The position numbers and the translations under genes are program-made. Below, piece by piece: positions 6,618 through 13,970 of a stretch of 14,964 bases of DNA. Location of the stretch: positions 1-14,964 of the forward strand of contig JBJMGS010000069.1 of the NCBI GenBank assembly GCA_045807785.1, in the 5' to 3' direction. Position 1 is the first letter of the stretch. Each line of letters starts with the position of its first letter. The stretch comes from JAIVGV01 sp045807785 (GTDB taxonomy: Bacteria > Acidobacteriota > Blastocatellia > Pyrinomonadales > Pyrinomonadaceae). The notes beneath the pieces are model-generated. The model was given only the letters and a program-made list of their open reading frames with translations, made no database searches and was not told the origin of the DNA.

Positions 6618-9600
6618 TTACGGCTGACGCATGACGGGCGGTGTGGGGGCCGTGATGTGCTTGGGCGGGTTGCGCCGCAGCTCTTCCAACAAATACTTCA
6701 CCGCCGCTTCGAGCGAGGGGTCTTCGCCGCGCGCCACGGCGTCGGGTCGGTCAACCACCTCGACGTCCGGGTCAACGCCCGTGCCTTCAACCGCCCACTG
6801 ACCGTTGAGATCGATGAAGCGGAACGAGGGCGTGCTCAAGCTCCCGCCGTCGGCGAGCGATGGGCCGCCGGAGAGTCCGATCAGGCCGCCCCACGTCGTC
6901 GTGCCGAAGATTTTGCCGAGGTTGCGCTCGCGGAAGTAATACGGGAAGGCGTCGCCGCCCGATCCGGCGTAGCCGTTCGTGAGCATCGCCTTCGGCCCCG
7001 TGTGAGCGTAGCCCGGCGTCGAATAGACGTCGCCGCCGCGTCGCGTCCAGTAGCTGACGGGCTTGCGCTCCAACAGCTCGATCATGCGGTCGGGGATGAA
7101 GCCGCCGCCGTTGTAACGATCATCAATCAGCAGCGCGTCTTTGTTCGCCTGCGCGTAGAAGCCTTTGAACAGTTCGCGGTTCCCTTCGACCGCAGTGTTC
7201 GGCACGTGGATGTAGCCGATGCGGCCGCCCGACAACTTCTCCACCATCGCGCGGCGCGACTGCACCCAGTCGAAGTAGCGCAAGTTCGACTCGCTGCGGA
7301 CGGGGCGCACGCGCTCGTCGTGCGTCGCGGCACCGTCGGCGCGGTCGCTCAAGGTGAGCGTGACGGCGCGCTGCGCCTTGCCTTCTAACAGCTCGTAGAA
7401 GTTCTTGACGCTCTTCGTCGAATGGCCGTCAACCGCCGTGATGAAGTCACCGACCTTCGCCTTCACGCCCGGCTCGGTGAGCGGCGAGCGGAAAGAGTCC
7501 TGCCAGTTCTCGCCGGGGAAAATTTTGGCGATCTTGAAATAGCCGGATGGGTCTGGGACGATCTCCGCGCCGAGCAGCCCGCCGTCGTTGCGCGCAACCT
7601 TCGGCGGATCGCCGCCGCGCTCGACGTAGATGTGCCCCGCCATCAGCTCGCTCCCCATCTCGGTCAGCACGAAGTTCAAATCCTCGCGGTTGGCGATGTA
7701 GGGCACGAGCGCGGCGTACTTGGCGCGGATCGCGTTCCAGTCGACGCCGTGCATGTTCGGGTCGTAGAACCAGTCGCGCATCGTGCGCCAGGCGTCGGTG
7801 TACTCCTCCGCCCATTCGAGTTTGGGATCGATCTTCATCGTCATGCCTTCGAGCTTGACGAGACCCTGATCCGTCTTCTGCCCCGGCGCGACCGGCGCGA
7901 TGCCGTACTGGTCGCGCGCCTGAAAGACGATGTGCTTCAAGTCCGCAGAGAGATCGTAGTCGGCGATGCCTTCGATGATCGGCTGCTCCGCCTTGGCTTC
8001 GAGGTTGTAGAGCGCGAGCCGTCCCGGCCCTGAAATGTAGAGCACGCCGTCGTTCGTCGCGGAGAGGTGGCGGTAGTTCGCGTTCGGACCCGGAATCGAG
8101 CGGACACGGTTCTCGAACCCCGCGAAGTCGATTTTGACGGGCGCAACGGCGGGCGCGCTCGTCTTCCGCTCGTCGCCCTTCGCATCGGTCGCGGCGGGCG
8201 GCGGTTGACCTTGCGCCGGCGACGCTGCTGGCAACGCTGAAGGTTGCGCTTCGGGTGACGCGCCGGGCGAGGCTTGCGGCTTCGCGCCCTGCGGCGGTGG
8301 CTGTTGACCGGGCGGGGGCGGCTGCGTCAGCGGCTGCTCCTTCGTCTTCGAGCGCTCCTCGTCGCTCGAAGGCAGAAAGAGCGCGGGAGCGTCCGCCGAG
8401 AGCAGCCCGACGTACACGCGCGTCGGGTTCGTGTAGAGGTAGTTGAACTCGTAGCTGCTGAACGTGAGGTTCATGTCGCGGTTCGAGAGGAAGTACAGAT
8501 AGCGACCTTTCGGATCGAAGACCGGCTCGGTGTCGCTCGTCATCCCGCCTGTCAGTTTCTGCGTGCGCCGGTCGGGGATGGAATAGACCCAGATTTCCGA
8601 CGCCTGATTCTCGCCCTGCTTCGTGTAAGCGATCCAGCGACTGTCGGGAGCCCAACTGTAGTTCGTGATGTCTCCGTGCGTGCTCTGGTCAATGTTCGTC
8701 GTCTGGCCCGACGCGACGTTCGCGTAGCGCAGCCGCCGGTTCTTATCCGCGTAGACGAGCATCGTGCTGTCGGGCGACCAGGTGGCGGGGTAGCGCCAGA
8801 CGTTGCCGTCGGTCGTCACGCGCCGCTCCGCGCCCGTGCCGTCCGAAGGGCGCACGTAGAACTCGTACTCGCCGGTGCGATCACTGAGGTACGCGACCCA
8901 GCGGCCATCGGGCGACCACGCGGGCGCCAGTTCCCTCACGCCCTGCGAGTCGGTCAAATTTCTCACCTCGCCCTCTTTCGCCGGGGCGGTGTAGATGTCG
9001 CCGCGCGCGCCGAAGAGTGCCCGCGCCCCGCTCGGCGAGATCGAGAAGGTCTCGACGAACGGCTTGACGTTCTGGAAGTAGGGCACGGTGTCGGCGAAGT
9101 CGCCGTAAACTTTGATCGGCACGCGCTCGGTCTTGCCACTCTTCGCATCGAGGCGATAGACGTAGCCGCCACATTCGTAAACTAACTCGTCGCCCGCGCC
9201 GGAGAGCCAGAGCGCGTCGTAGTCCGAGTGGTTCGTAATTTTTTTCGTCTGCTTGGTGCGCGTGTTGTAGGCGAAGACGTTCATCGTCCAGTCGCGATCC
9301 GAGAGGTAGTAGATCGTGTCGCCGAGCCAGACCGGCACCATGTCCTGCGCGTGCGTCGTCGTGATCTGCTCCGCCGTGTTGTTCGCCAGATCGTAAATCC
9401 ACACGTCCGGCGACTGCCCTGCGTGGTAACGCTTCCAGCCGCGAAACTCGTTCGAGATCGGCGTGAACGCGACGTGGTTGCCGTCCGCCGCGTAGCTCAC
9501 GCCGCCCGCCTCCGTGATCGCGAGCGGAGTCTCCTCGCCGCCCTCGACGGGCACGAGGTACGGGCGACCCAGACGGTCGCTCGCGCCGACGCGGTTCGCG

Positions 9601-10016
9601 CGAAAGAGCACGTTCCTGCCGTCGGGCGTCCAGCCCAAAACCCGGTTGTCCCAACCACCACGCGGCGGGAGTGGCCCCACCTCGTTGTGATAAGTGAGCT
9701 GTCGCGGCTCGCCGCCTTCGGTCGGGATGACGAAGACCTGCCGCGTGCCGTTGTACTCGCCGGAGAAGGCGATCCAGCGACCGTCGGGCGAGAACTTCGG
9801 GAACAGCTCGACGCCCGGATGCGACGTAAGCCGCCGCGCCGTCCCGCCCGCCGCCGGGACAGTCCAGATGTCGCCCGCATAGACGAACGCGATCTGGTCG
9901 CCGTGGATGTCCGGGAAGCGCAGGAGGCGTGTGAGATCGTCTGTGCGCGGGCTTTGCGCGGAAACTGTCGCCGCGCAGACGACGAGCAGCGCGAAGAGGA
10001 CGAGAGATCGATACAT
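6618..10016 (-). CDS. Secreted tricorn-like protease (S41-type core)
   Basis: An 1132-residue protein. Tricorn proteases cut oligopeptides into di- and tripeptides. Residues 1-20 form a signal peptide ending ATVSA, so the enzyme acts outside the cytoplasm. Two beta-propellers follow (about 30-315 and 320-550), marked by repeats such as FSPDGRWIAFSG, WTPDGRNVLF, WSPDGRWVAY and WAPDSRWIAY. Residues about 556-622 are a Pro/Gln/Ala-rich linker. The C-terminal half has the C1 region, a PDZ domain (about 812-905) and the protease core. Likely catalytic residues are His795 (MAGHIYVE), Ser1019 (GYAGSGGDAF) and Glu1077 (AVEGTGVDPD). The 224- and 58-residue spacings are close to Thermoplasma tricorn His746, Ser965 and Glu1023. 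AAGGAG lies about 11 bases before the ATG. It stands alone between terminators. Confidence 0.93.
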   Translation of the reverse strand: MYRSLVLFALLVVCAATVSAQSPRTDDLTRLLRFPDIHGDQIAFVYAGDIWTVPAAGGTARRLTSHPGVELFPKFSPDGRWIAFSGEYNGTRQVFVIPTEGGEPRQLTYHNEVGPLPPRGGWDNRVLGWTPDGRNVLFRANRVGASDRLGRPYLVPVEGGEETPLAITEAGGVSYAADGNHVAFTPISNEFRGWKRYHAGQSPDVWIYDLANNTAEQITTTHAQDMVPVWLGDTIYYLSDRDWTMNVFAYNTRTKQTKKITNHSDYDALWLSGAGDELVYECGGYVYRLDAKSGKTERVPIKVYGDFADTVPYFQNVKPFVETFSISPSGARALFGARGDIYTAPAKEGEVRNLTDSQGVRELAPAWSPDGRWVAYLSDRTGEYEFYVRPSDGTGAERRVTTDGNVWRYPATWSPDSTMLVYADKNRRLRYANVASGQTTNIDQSTHGDITNYSWAPDSRWIAYTKQGENQASEIWVYSIPDRRTQKLTGGMTSDTEPVFDPKGRYLYFLSNRDMNLTFSSYEFNYLYTNPTRVYVGLLSADAPALFLPSSDEERSKTKEQPLTQPPPPGQQPPPQGAKPQASPGASPEAQPSALPAASPAQGQPPPAATDAKGDERKTSAPAVAPVKIDFAGFENRVRSIPGPNANYRHLSATNDGVLYISGPGRLALYNLEAKAEQPIIEGIADYDLSADLKHIVFQARDQYGIAPVAPGQKTDQGLVKLEGMTMKIDPKLEWAEEYTDAWRTMRDWFYDPNMHGVDWNAIRAKYAALVPYIANREDLNFVLTEMGSELMAGHIYVERGGDPPKVARNDGGLLGAEIVPDPSGYFKIAKIFPGENWQDSFRSPLTEPGVKAKVGDFITAVDGHSTKSVKNFYELLEGKAQRAVTLTLSDRADGAATHDERVRPVRSESNLRYFDWVQSRRAMVEKLSGGRIGYIHVPNTAVEGNRELFKGFYAQANKDALLIDDRYNGGGFIPDRMIELLERKPVSYWTRRGGDVYSTPGYAHTGPKAMLTNGYAGSGGDAFPYYFRERNLGKIFGTTTWGGLIGLSGGPSLADGGSLSTPSFRFIDLNGQWAVEGTGVDPDVEVVDRPDAVARGEDPSLEAAVKYLLEELRRNPPKHITAPTPPVMRQP

Positions 10017-10160
10017 GAAAATTTGACTCCTTAAACGACAGACGGGATCGGGCTGAAAGTCCGTGAGGTTCTTACGACGATTGAACTGCTTTGGTTTCGC
10101 CGGCGGCGGGAGAAGACTCCGGCGAGTCTCTCGCGGGAAGACTTTTCAGGCGCGGCGCGC

Positions 10161-10328
10161 TCACTCGTCGTCCGCGTTGTGCTGCACGCCGTCGAAGGTG
10201 TCGGCGCTTAAGACCGTGCTCATGCCTTCGCTCTCTTCCGTCGCGGGCGTGGCGTCCGTGTCGTCGGCGTCGCCGCGATCCTGTTCGATCCACTGATCGT
10301 CGTCGCGGGGTTTCGGCTCCTGCTCCAT
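10161..10328 (-). CDS. Small acidic protein of unknown function (55 residues)
   Basis: A short frame from ATG 10328 to TGA 10161, starting 15 bases past the dusB stop. GGAGGG lies 5-6 bases before the ATG, an excellent ribosome binding site. The product begins MEQEPKPRDDDQWIEQDRGD and ends DGVQHNADDE; it is strongly acidic, with runs of Asp and Glu, no hydrophobic segment and no Cys. It is probably disordered. Tight spacing points to co-translation with dusB. No family is recognised. Support is the ribosome binding site, spacing and codon use like the neighbours. It could still be a chance frame. Confidence 0.55.
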   Translation of the reverse strand: MEQEPKPRDDDQWIEQDRGDADDTDATPATEESEGMSTVLSADTFDGVQHNADDE

Positions 10329-10343
10329 CTTTCCCTCCACGGC

Positions 10344-11408
10344 TTAAACTTCGACCGTCGCGGCTTCGCACGAGTCGAGCGCGGGCGCGTCTTCCGGCTC
10401 TTCGCTGCCGCCCTCGCCGATGTAAGTGCGACCCGCGGCGACGGTCTCGAAGTATTCCTCGATGCGATCCAGAACTTCCTCGACGGCGTGCGAGTGGTAG
10501 ATGACCTGTCGGAAGCGCGAGCCGCCCGGCAGACCGCGCGTGAACTGTCCGGCGAGCTGCTTCATGCGACCGATGGCGGCGAACTCCGGCATGTCGGCGC
10601 GCAAGAGATCAAAGTATTCGAGCAGGACGGCGCGCTTGTCTGCGAGCGTCGGCTCGTAGGGCTCCTGCCCCGCGATGATCTCTTCGATCTGCCGAAATAT
10701 CCACGGGTTCGCCATCGCGCCGCGACCGATGAGGATGCCGTCGCAACCGGTCTCGCGCCACCGCGCGAAAGCCTCCGCGGGCGTCGTCACGTCGCCGCTT
10801 CCCGAGACGGGAACTTTGACTGTCTCCTTGATCTGGCGTACTAAATCCCAGTTCGCGCGCCCCTTGTAAGCCTGCTCCTTCGTGCGACCGTGCAGCGCGA
10901 TGTGCTCGACGCCGCAGGCTTCGGCGAGTTTCGCCGTCTCGACCGCGTTGATGTTGTTGTCGTAGTAGCCCGCGCGGATTTTGATCGTCAGCGGGATCGT
11001 GATCGTCTTTTTGATCTCCTTCAAGATCGTTTCGAGGCGCGGGTAGTCGCGCAGGAGTCCCGAGCCGCCGCCGTGCTTGACGACCTTCGGCGCGGGGCAG
11101 CCGCAGTTGATGTCGAGGATGTCGGCGCCAACCTCTTCCGCCATCTCCGCCGCCATCCGCATCCTTTCGGGCTGTCCGCCGAAAATCTGCACGGCGAACG
11201 GCCGCTCGTACTCGAAAAAGCGCATCTGCCTTTTCGACTTCGGGTTGTTGCGCGTGAGTCCCTCGACCGAGATGAACTCCGAGACGGTCAGCCCGATGCC
11301 GCCGCGCCGCTTCAAGAGCGCGCGAAACGGCACGTCCGTCACGCCCGCCATCGGCGAGAGCACGAGCGGCGGGCTGATCTCCACGTCTCTGATCTTAAAA
11401 GGCTTCAT
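10344..11408 (-). CDS. dusB: tRNA-dihydrouridine synthase B
   Basis: FMN- and NADPH-dependent reduction of uridine to dihydrouridine in tRNA. From ATG 11408 the protein has 354 residues. The TIM-barrel opening LVLSPMAGVTDVPFRAL is typical, and AVQIFGGQPERM follows. The catalytic Cys is in DINCGCPAPKVVKHGGGSGLL (Cys104 by alignment to the GCP motif); Cys102 beside it is unusual. HGRTKEQAYKGRANWD and VSGSGDVTTPAEA plus GILIGRGAMANPWIF complete the FMN and phosphate sites. A TTG at 11423 would add five residues, but no ribosome binding site is seen before either start. A TATAAT box ends only 14 bases before the ATG, so the mRNA may be nearly leaderless. The 55-residue ORF follows. Confidence 0.94.
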   Translation of the reverse strand: MKPFKIRDVEISPPLVLSPMAGVTDVPFRALLKRRGGIGLTVSEFISVEGLTRNNPKSKRQMRFFEYERPFAVQIFGGQPERMRMAAEMAEEVGADILDINCGCPAPKVVKHGGGSGLLRDYPRLETILKEIKKTITIPLTIKIRAGYYDNNINAVETAKLAEACGVEHIALHGRTKEQAYKGRANWDLVRQIKETVKVPVSGSGDVTTPAEAFARWRETGCDGILIGRGAMANPWIFRQIEEIIAGQEPYEPTLADKRAVLLEYFDLLRADMPEFAAIGRMKQLAGQFTRGLPGGSRFRQVIYHSHAVEEVLDRIEEYFETVAAGRTYIGEGGSEEPEDAPALDSCEAATVEV

Positions 11409-11422
11409 AAGAGGGACGAGCA

Positions 11423-11451
11423 ATTATAAACGAAGAACGATGAATTGTAAG
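11423..11451 (-). promoter_or_regulatory. Candidate promoter of dusB
   Basis: On the minus strand CTTACA (4 of 6 to TTGACA) is separated by 17 bases from a perfect TATAAT (11428-11423). A start about 7 bases on would leave a leader of only about 8 bases before ATG 11408, matching the absence of a Shine-Dalgarno signal. The -35 element lies inside the left arm of the palindrome at 11436-11474. Confidence 0.5.
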
Positions 11452-11474
11452 GCAGACGCTTACAATTCATCGTT
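11436..11474. repeat. Perfect 15-bp inverted repeat between the DUF4920 gene and dusB
   Basis: AACGATGAATTGTAA (11436-11450) and its exact complement at 11460-11474, with a 9-base loop. It lies 20 bases past the stop of the DUF4920 gene and overlaps the -35 region of dusB. It lacks a T-tract on either strand, so it is not a standard terminator. It may be a small dispersed repeat, a protein-binding site or a weak terminator. Confidence 0.65.
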
Positions 11475-11494
11475 CATCATTCCGCGTCCGTCGT

Positions 11495-12043
11495 TTATTT
11501 GCGCAGTTCGACGCCCGTGGCGGTGAAGCTGATCTCATTCGCCGTCCCGTCGGGGTTGCGCTGGAGGTTCGCGCCCTGTTTCGCCCTCTGCTCCGCGTCC
11601 TCTTTGCTGAGGGCGGTGACGACGAACGTGCCTTCGGCGCGCGCACGCAAGCCAGCCGAGTTGAAGGGGACGAAGAAGGCTTCATCCTTCATGTTGGCGC
11701 GTATGCCGCGCACGCCCTTCTCCGGCGCGAACTCCAGCCAGCAGCCCCGCACCTGGCAGGAGCTTTGGACGACGCCTTCGACGATGACCTGTTTGCCCGC
11801 GTACTTACTCGGCTCCTTCAACACGTCCGCGAACTTGACGGCGGGCGAGTCGCCGATGGGCGCGCCGCGGTGCAGCACTTCGCCGGGCGCGAGATGGACG
11901 TTCGCCGTCTGCTCCGAAGGCTTAGAGTGTTCGTGCCCGCCGTGCGCACCCATGTCCGTGGGTTCGGCGGAAGGCGTCTGCGCAGCGGCGCTTAGTGCGA
12001 AGCAGGCGCAGAGCGCGGCGGCAATCAGTAGTTTTCTCATCAT
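11495..12043 (-). CDS. Secreted DUF4920 domain protein
   Basis: A 182-residue protein. Residues 1-21 are a signal peptide (MMRKLLIAAALCACFALSAA, then A before QTP). A short His-rich linker (MGAHGGHEHSKPSEQ, residues about 31-45) could bind metal. Residues about 55-180 match DUF4920 (Pfam PF16267): FADVLKEPSKYAGKQVIVEGVV, the CQVRGCWLEF Cys pair, and FFVPFNSAGLRARAEGTFVV. The fold resembles an OB-like barrel; the biochemical role of the family is not established. The conserved Cys pair could bind metal or heme or form a disulfide. MM at the start leaves 12043 or 12040 as start. AAGGA lies about 14 bases upstream. A strong promoter lies at 12107-12136. Confidence 0.85.
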   Translation of the reverse strand: MMRKLLIAAALCACFALSAAAQTPSAEPTDMGAHGGHEHSKPSEQTANVHLAPGEVLHRGAPIGDSPAVKFADVLKEPSKYAGKQVIVEGVVQSSCQVRGCWLEFAPEKGVRGIRANMKDEAFFVPFNSAGLRARAEGTFVVTALSKEDAEQRAKQGANLQRNPDGTANEISFTATGVELRK

Positions 12044-12106
12044 TCGTGGGTCACGTCCTTACTTTCTAAGATGGTAGAACTCAGCATTCGCCTGCGCCGA
12101 AGCACG

Positions 12107-12136
12107 ATTATAACCACGCCGGCGTTGCCCGTTCAA
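12107..12136 (-). promoter_or_regulatory. Promoter of the DUF4920 gene
   Basis: On the minus strand TTGAAC (12136-12131) is separated by 18 bases from a perfect TATAAT (12112-12107). Transcription would begin near 12100, giving a leader of about 57 bases. The rest of the 12044-12401 gap shows no gene, convincing plus-strand promoter or repeat that I could support. Confidence 0.5.
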
Positions 12137-12401
12137 AGCGACGCGGGGTGGAGCCGACGGCCCCGACTAGAAGGAGGCGAGGGATCGAGCGCGGCCACTC
12201 TCTTCCCCGTCTTGCAATTGACACTCCGATGGCAGGCGCGGCGTGCGGGGATGCCTCACGCGCAGGTTTTTCAGGCGGACGCCCCCGCCATGTCTGACGC
12301 TACCGCCGGTGCGCGGGGCTCGTAGGACTTCTCTCGCGCGGAAGTTAGAATGTTACGTGCGGCGGTTGCCCATGCGGGCGGCGGGGCTAGCGAGTCGTTT
12401 T

Positions 12402-12902
12402 ATGAGATCGAGTGTCATACGCATCACCGGGATCGGGTGGACGATTCTGTACGCCGCGCTCATCGTCTGGCTCTACACGACCGCGCCGCGCAGCTTCAAA
12501 GAACTGAGAACCGAGGCGAGCGCGACCGTCGGGACATACGCGGTTGACGAGGCGCGTTTTCAGTCGGCGCGCGAGATGTTTCGGCGCGAGGAGTACCGCG
12601 CGGCGCGCGATGAGTGGGCGCGAGCCGACCCGGCGCGGCGCGACGCGCGCACGCAGTTCTACACGGCTTATGCCTTCTACCGCGAAGGCTGGGGGCGCGT
12701 CTATTCCGACGACGCGCTCTTTAAACAGGGCGTTGAATCAGTCAACCGCGCCATCGAGCTGTCGCCGGGCGGCGTGCTCAGCGTTGACGATCCAGACCTT
12801 AGCCTTCACACCGCCGCCGAGTTGAAGGCGGAGCTTGAGCAGGGCACGGAGACCACGATGGGCGACTTCAACCCGCTCAAAGTTTTACGCGAGAGGAAAT
12901 GA
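12402..12902 (+). CDS. Membrane-anchored TPR-like protein of unknown function
   Basis: The frame is open from 12243, but the first 40-odd residues are Arg- and Pro-rich and unlike a real protein. ATG 12402 gives 166 residues starting MRSSVIRITGIGWTILYAAL, a clean N-terminal membrane anchor; ATG 12372 is an alternative. No strong ribosome binding site is seen for either. Residues about 40-150 look helical and TPR-like: FQSAREMFRREEYRAARDEWARADP pairs with FYTAYAFYREGWGRVYSDDALFKQGVESVNRAIELSPGG. The stop overlaps the next gene's start in ATGA, so the two are coupled. No named family is recognised. It may be a membrane-bound scaffold working with its multi-pass neighbour; that is inference from the overlap. 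Confidence 0.75.
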   Translation: MRSSVIRITGIGWTILYAALIVWLYTTAPRSFKELRTEASATVGTYAVDEARFQSAREMFRREEYRAARDEWARADPARRDARTQFYTAYAFYREGWGRVYSDDALFKQGVESVNRAIELSPGGVLSVDDPDLSLHTAAELKAELEQGTETTMGDFNPLKVLRERK

Positions 12903-13729
12903 CGAAGCACCGGGACACGAATCGGCGGCTCCTGATCTACCTGCTGCTGCCGACGATCTTTCTGACGGTCGCGCTCCTCGGCGGTGTGCGCGTGGATTTC
13001 GAGACGCGCGCGCTCCTGTTCGTCGCGCCGCCGCTCGTCTCGCTCGTCCTCGGCGCGCTCTTGATGAGTTCGTTCGCACGCGCTCACCTCGACCGCTTCG
13101 GCGCGTGGCTCGACGGGGCGCACGCGCCCACCTCGAACGTCGCGCACGCGCTCACGCTCGCCGCGCTCTTCTTCGCCTCGGCGCAGGCCTTCAACAGCGT
13201 GCTGCCCGAAGCCGGACTCTTCCGCTGGCTCTTCTCCTGCTTCTTCCTCTGGACGCTCTGGCAGAACCAATTTTCACACACGGACGCGCGCCCGCTGCTG
13301 CGCAGCCTCGCCGTTCTCTTCGCGACGGCGTTCGTCCTCAAGCACATGCTCCTCGCGAGCCTCTACGCGACGGATGGCAGCTGGCTCAAGCGCGTCGCGG
13401 GCGCACTCGTCGAGGGCGCGACGCAAGGGACGTTCGGCGAGCAGAAGCCTTCCGCGCCCGCCACCGGCTACATCTCCTTCTTCACGCTCGCGCTCTACGT
13501 CGCCGGTCTCGCACTACTCCCCGCCGCGCCCGACGCCGCGCGACACGGCGCGCGACAGGCAGACGAAGTGATTGACCATTACCGACAGCTTTCGCCGGAA
13601 GCACGCGCGCACGCGCGAGCCGCCATCCTGCGCGAAGAGTTAAGACAGATCGAGGCGAACGGGCGCGAGGCGCGTCAAGATCGCGAGACAGTGACCGTCG
13701 AACGCGGGGCGGCATTTGATGAAGAATAG
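12899..13729 (+). CDS. Multi-pass membrane protein of unknown function
   Basis: A 276-residue protein whose ATG overlaps the previous stop by four bases; GAGAGGA lies just before. About six hydrophobic segments are visible: near residues 11-28 (LIYLLLPTIFLTVALLGG), 38-56 (ALLFVAPPLVSLVLGALLM), 82-100, 106-122 (LFRWLFSCFFLWTLW), 134-154 and 193-210. After the last, residues about 215-276 are soluble, charged and probably helical (PEARAHARAAILREELRQIE), so the tail is likely a cytoplasmic coiled coil. There are no catalytic motifs or transporter signatures I recognise. It is expected to act with the TPR-like anchor protein encoded upstream. A REP-like palindrome follows and may serve as terminator. 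Confidence 0.8.
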   Translation: MTKHRDTNRRLLIYLLLPTIFLTVALLGGVRVDFETRALLFVAPPLVSLVLGALLMSSFARAHLDRFGAWLDGAHAPTSNVAHALTLAALFFASAQAFNSVLPEAGLFRWLFSCFFLWTLWQNQFSHTDARPLLRSLAVLFATAFVLKHMLLASLYATDGSWLKRVAGALVEGATQGTFGEQKPSAPATGYISFFTLALYVAGLALLPAAPDAARHGARQADEVIDHYRQLSPEARAHARAAILREELRQIEANGREARQDRETVTVERGAAFDEE

Positions 13730-13745
13730 AACGCGCCGACATTAA

Positions 13746-13956
13746 GTGCCGTAGGCACGACAGAACGTAGCCCACGGCGTCAGCCGTGGGAATTGATAGC
13801 AGTAACAAAGTTGAGAGCCCCTGAAAAGGGCGAAAGAATTCCACGTTGAAATTCTTTCGCCCCTTTCAGGGGCTCTCCTAATTTTTATCTGGCGTTGATC
13901 CCACGGCTGATGCCGTGGGCTACAAATATGTCGCCCCTGAAGGGGCTCTCGGAATT
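13746..13956. repeat. REP/BIME-like nested palindromic element
   Basis: Outer arms at 13767-13791 and 13899-13923 are inverted copies with 24 of 25 matches. Each begins with GTAG before its own hairpin (CCCACGGC, 4-nt loop, GCCGTGGG). Inner arms at 13813-13840 and 13850-13877 match at 27 of 28 positions around a 9-base loop. The spacers between outer and inner arms are 21 bases on both sides. A small hairpin GTGCC-GTA-GGCAC (13746-13758) precedes, and a partial inner copy (CGCCCCTGAAGGGGCTCTCGGAATT) follows at 13932-13956. GTAG plus hairpin in inverted pairs is the REP/BIME layout handled by RAYT transposases in other bacteria. CTAATTTTTA after 13877 may also terminate the plus-strand genes. 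Confidence 0.8.
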
Positions 13957-13970
13957 CGTCTCGCCGCCGA

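Noticed and set aside
6657..9185. Long open frames on the plus strand inside the tricorn-like gene
   Set aside because: They lie antisense to a well-supported 1132-residue gene, are rich in Arg, Ala and Val with no motifs, and reflect high-GC codon use on the other strand.
11409..11423. TTG 11423 as dusB start
   Set aside because: It would add five residues (LVPL type) not expected in the family, and it overlaps the TATAAT box. ATG 11408 starts with the family-typical MKPFKIRD.
12243..12401. N-terminal extension of the TPR-like protein to ATG 12243
   Set aside because: The added 53 residues are Arg/Pro/Cys-rich and unlike the rest, and would bury the membrane anchor behind a basic tail.
12835..13575. 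246-residue plus-strand frame overlapping the six-pass membrane protein gene
   Set aside because: Arg/Ala-rich shadow in a different frame; the membrane protein frame has a coupled start, a ribosome binding site and clear hydrophobic segments.
13746..13956. CRISPR array
   Set aside because: Repeats are inverted and nested rather than direct with regular unique spacers.
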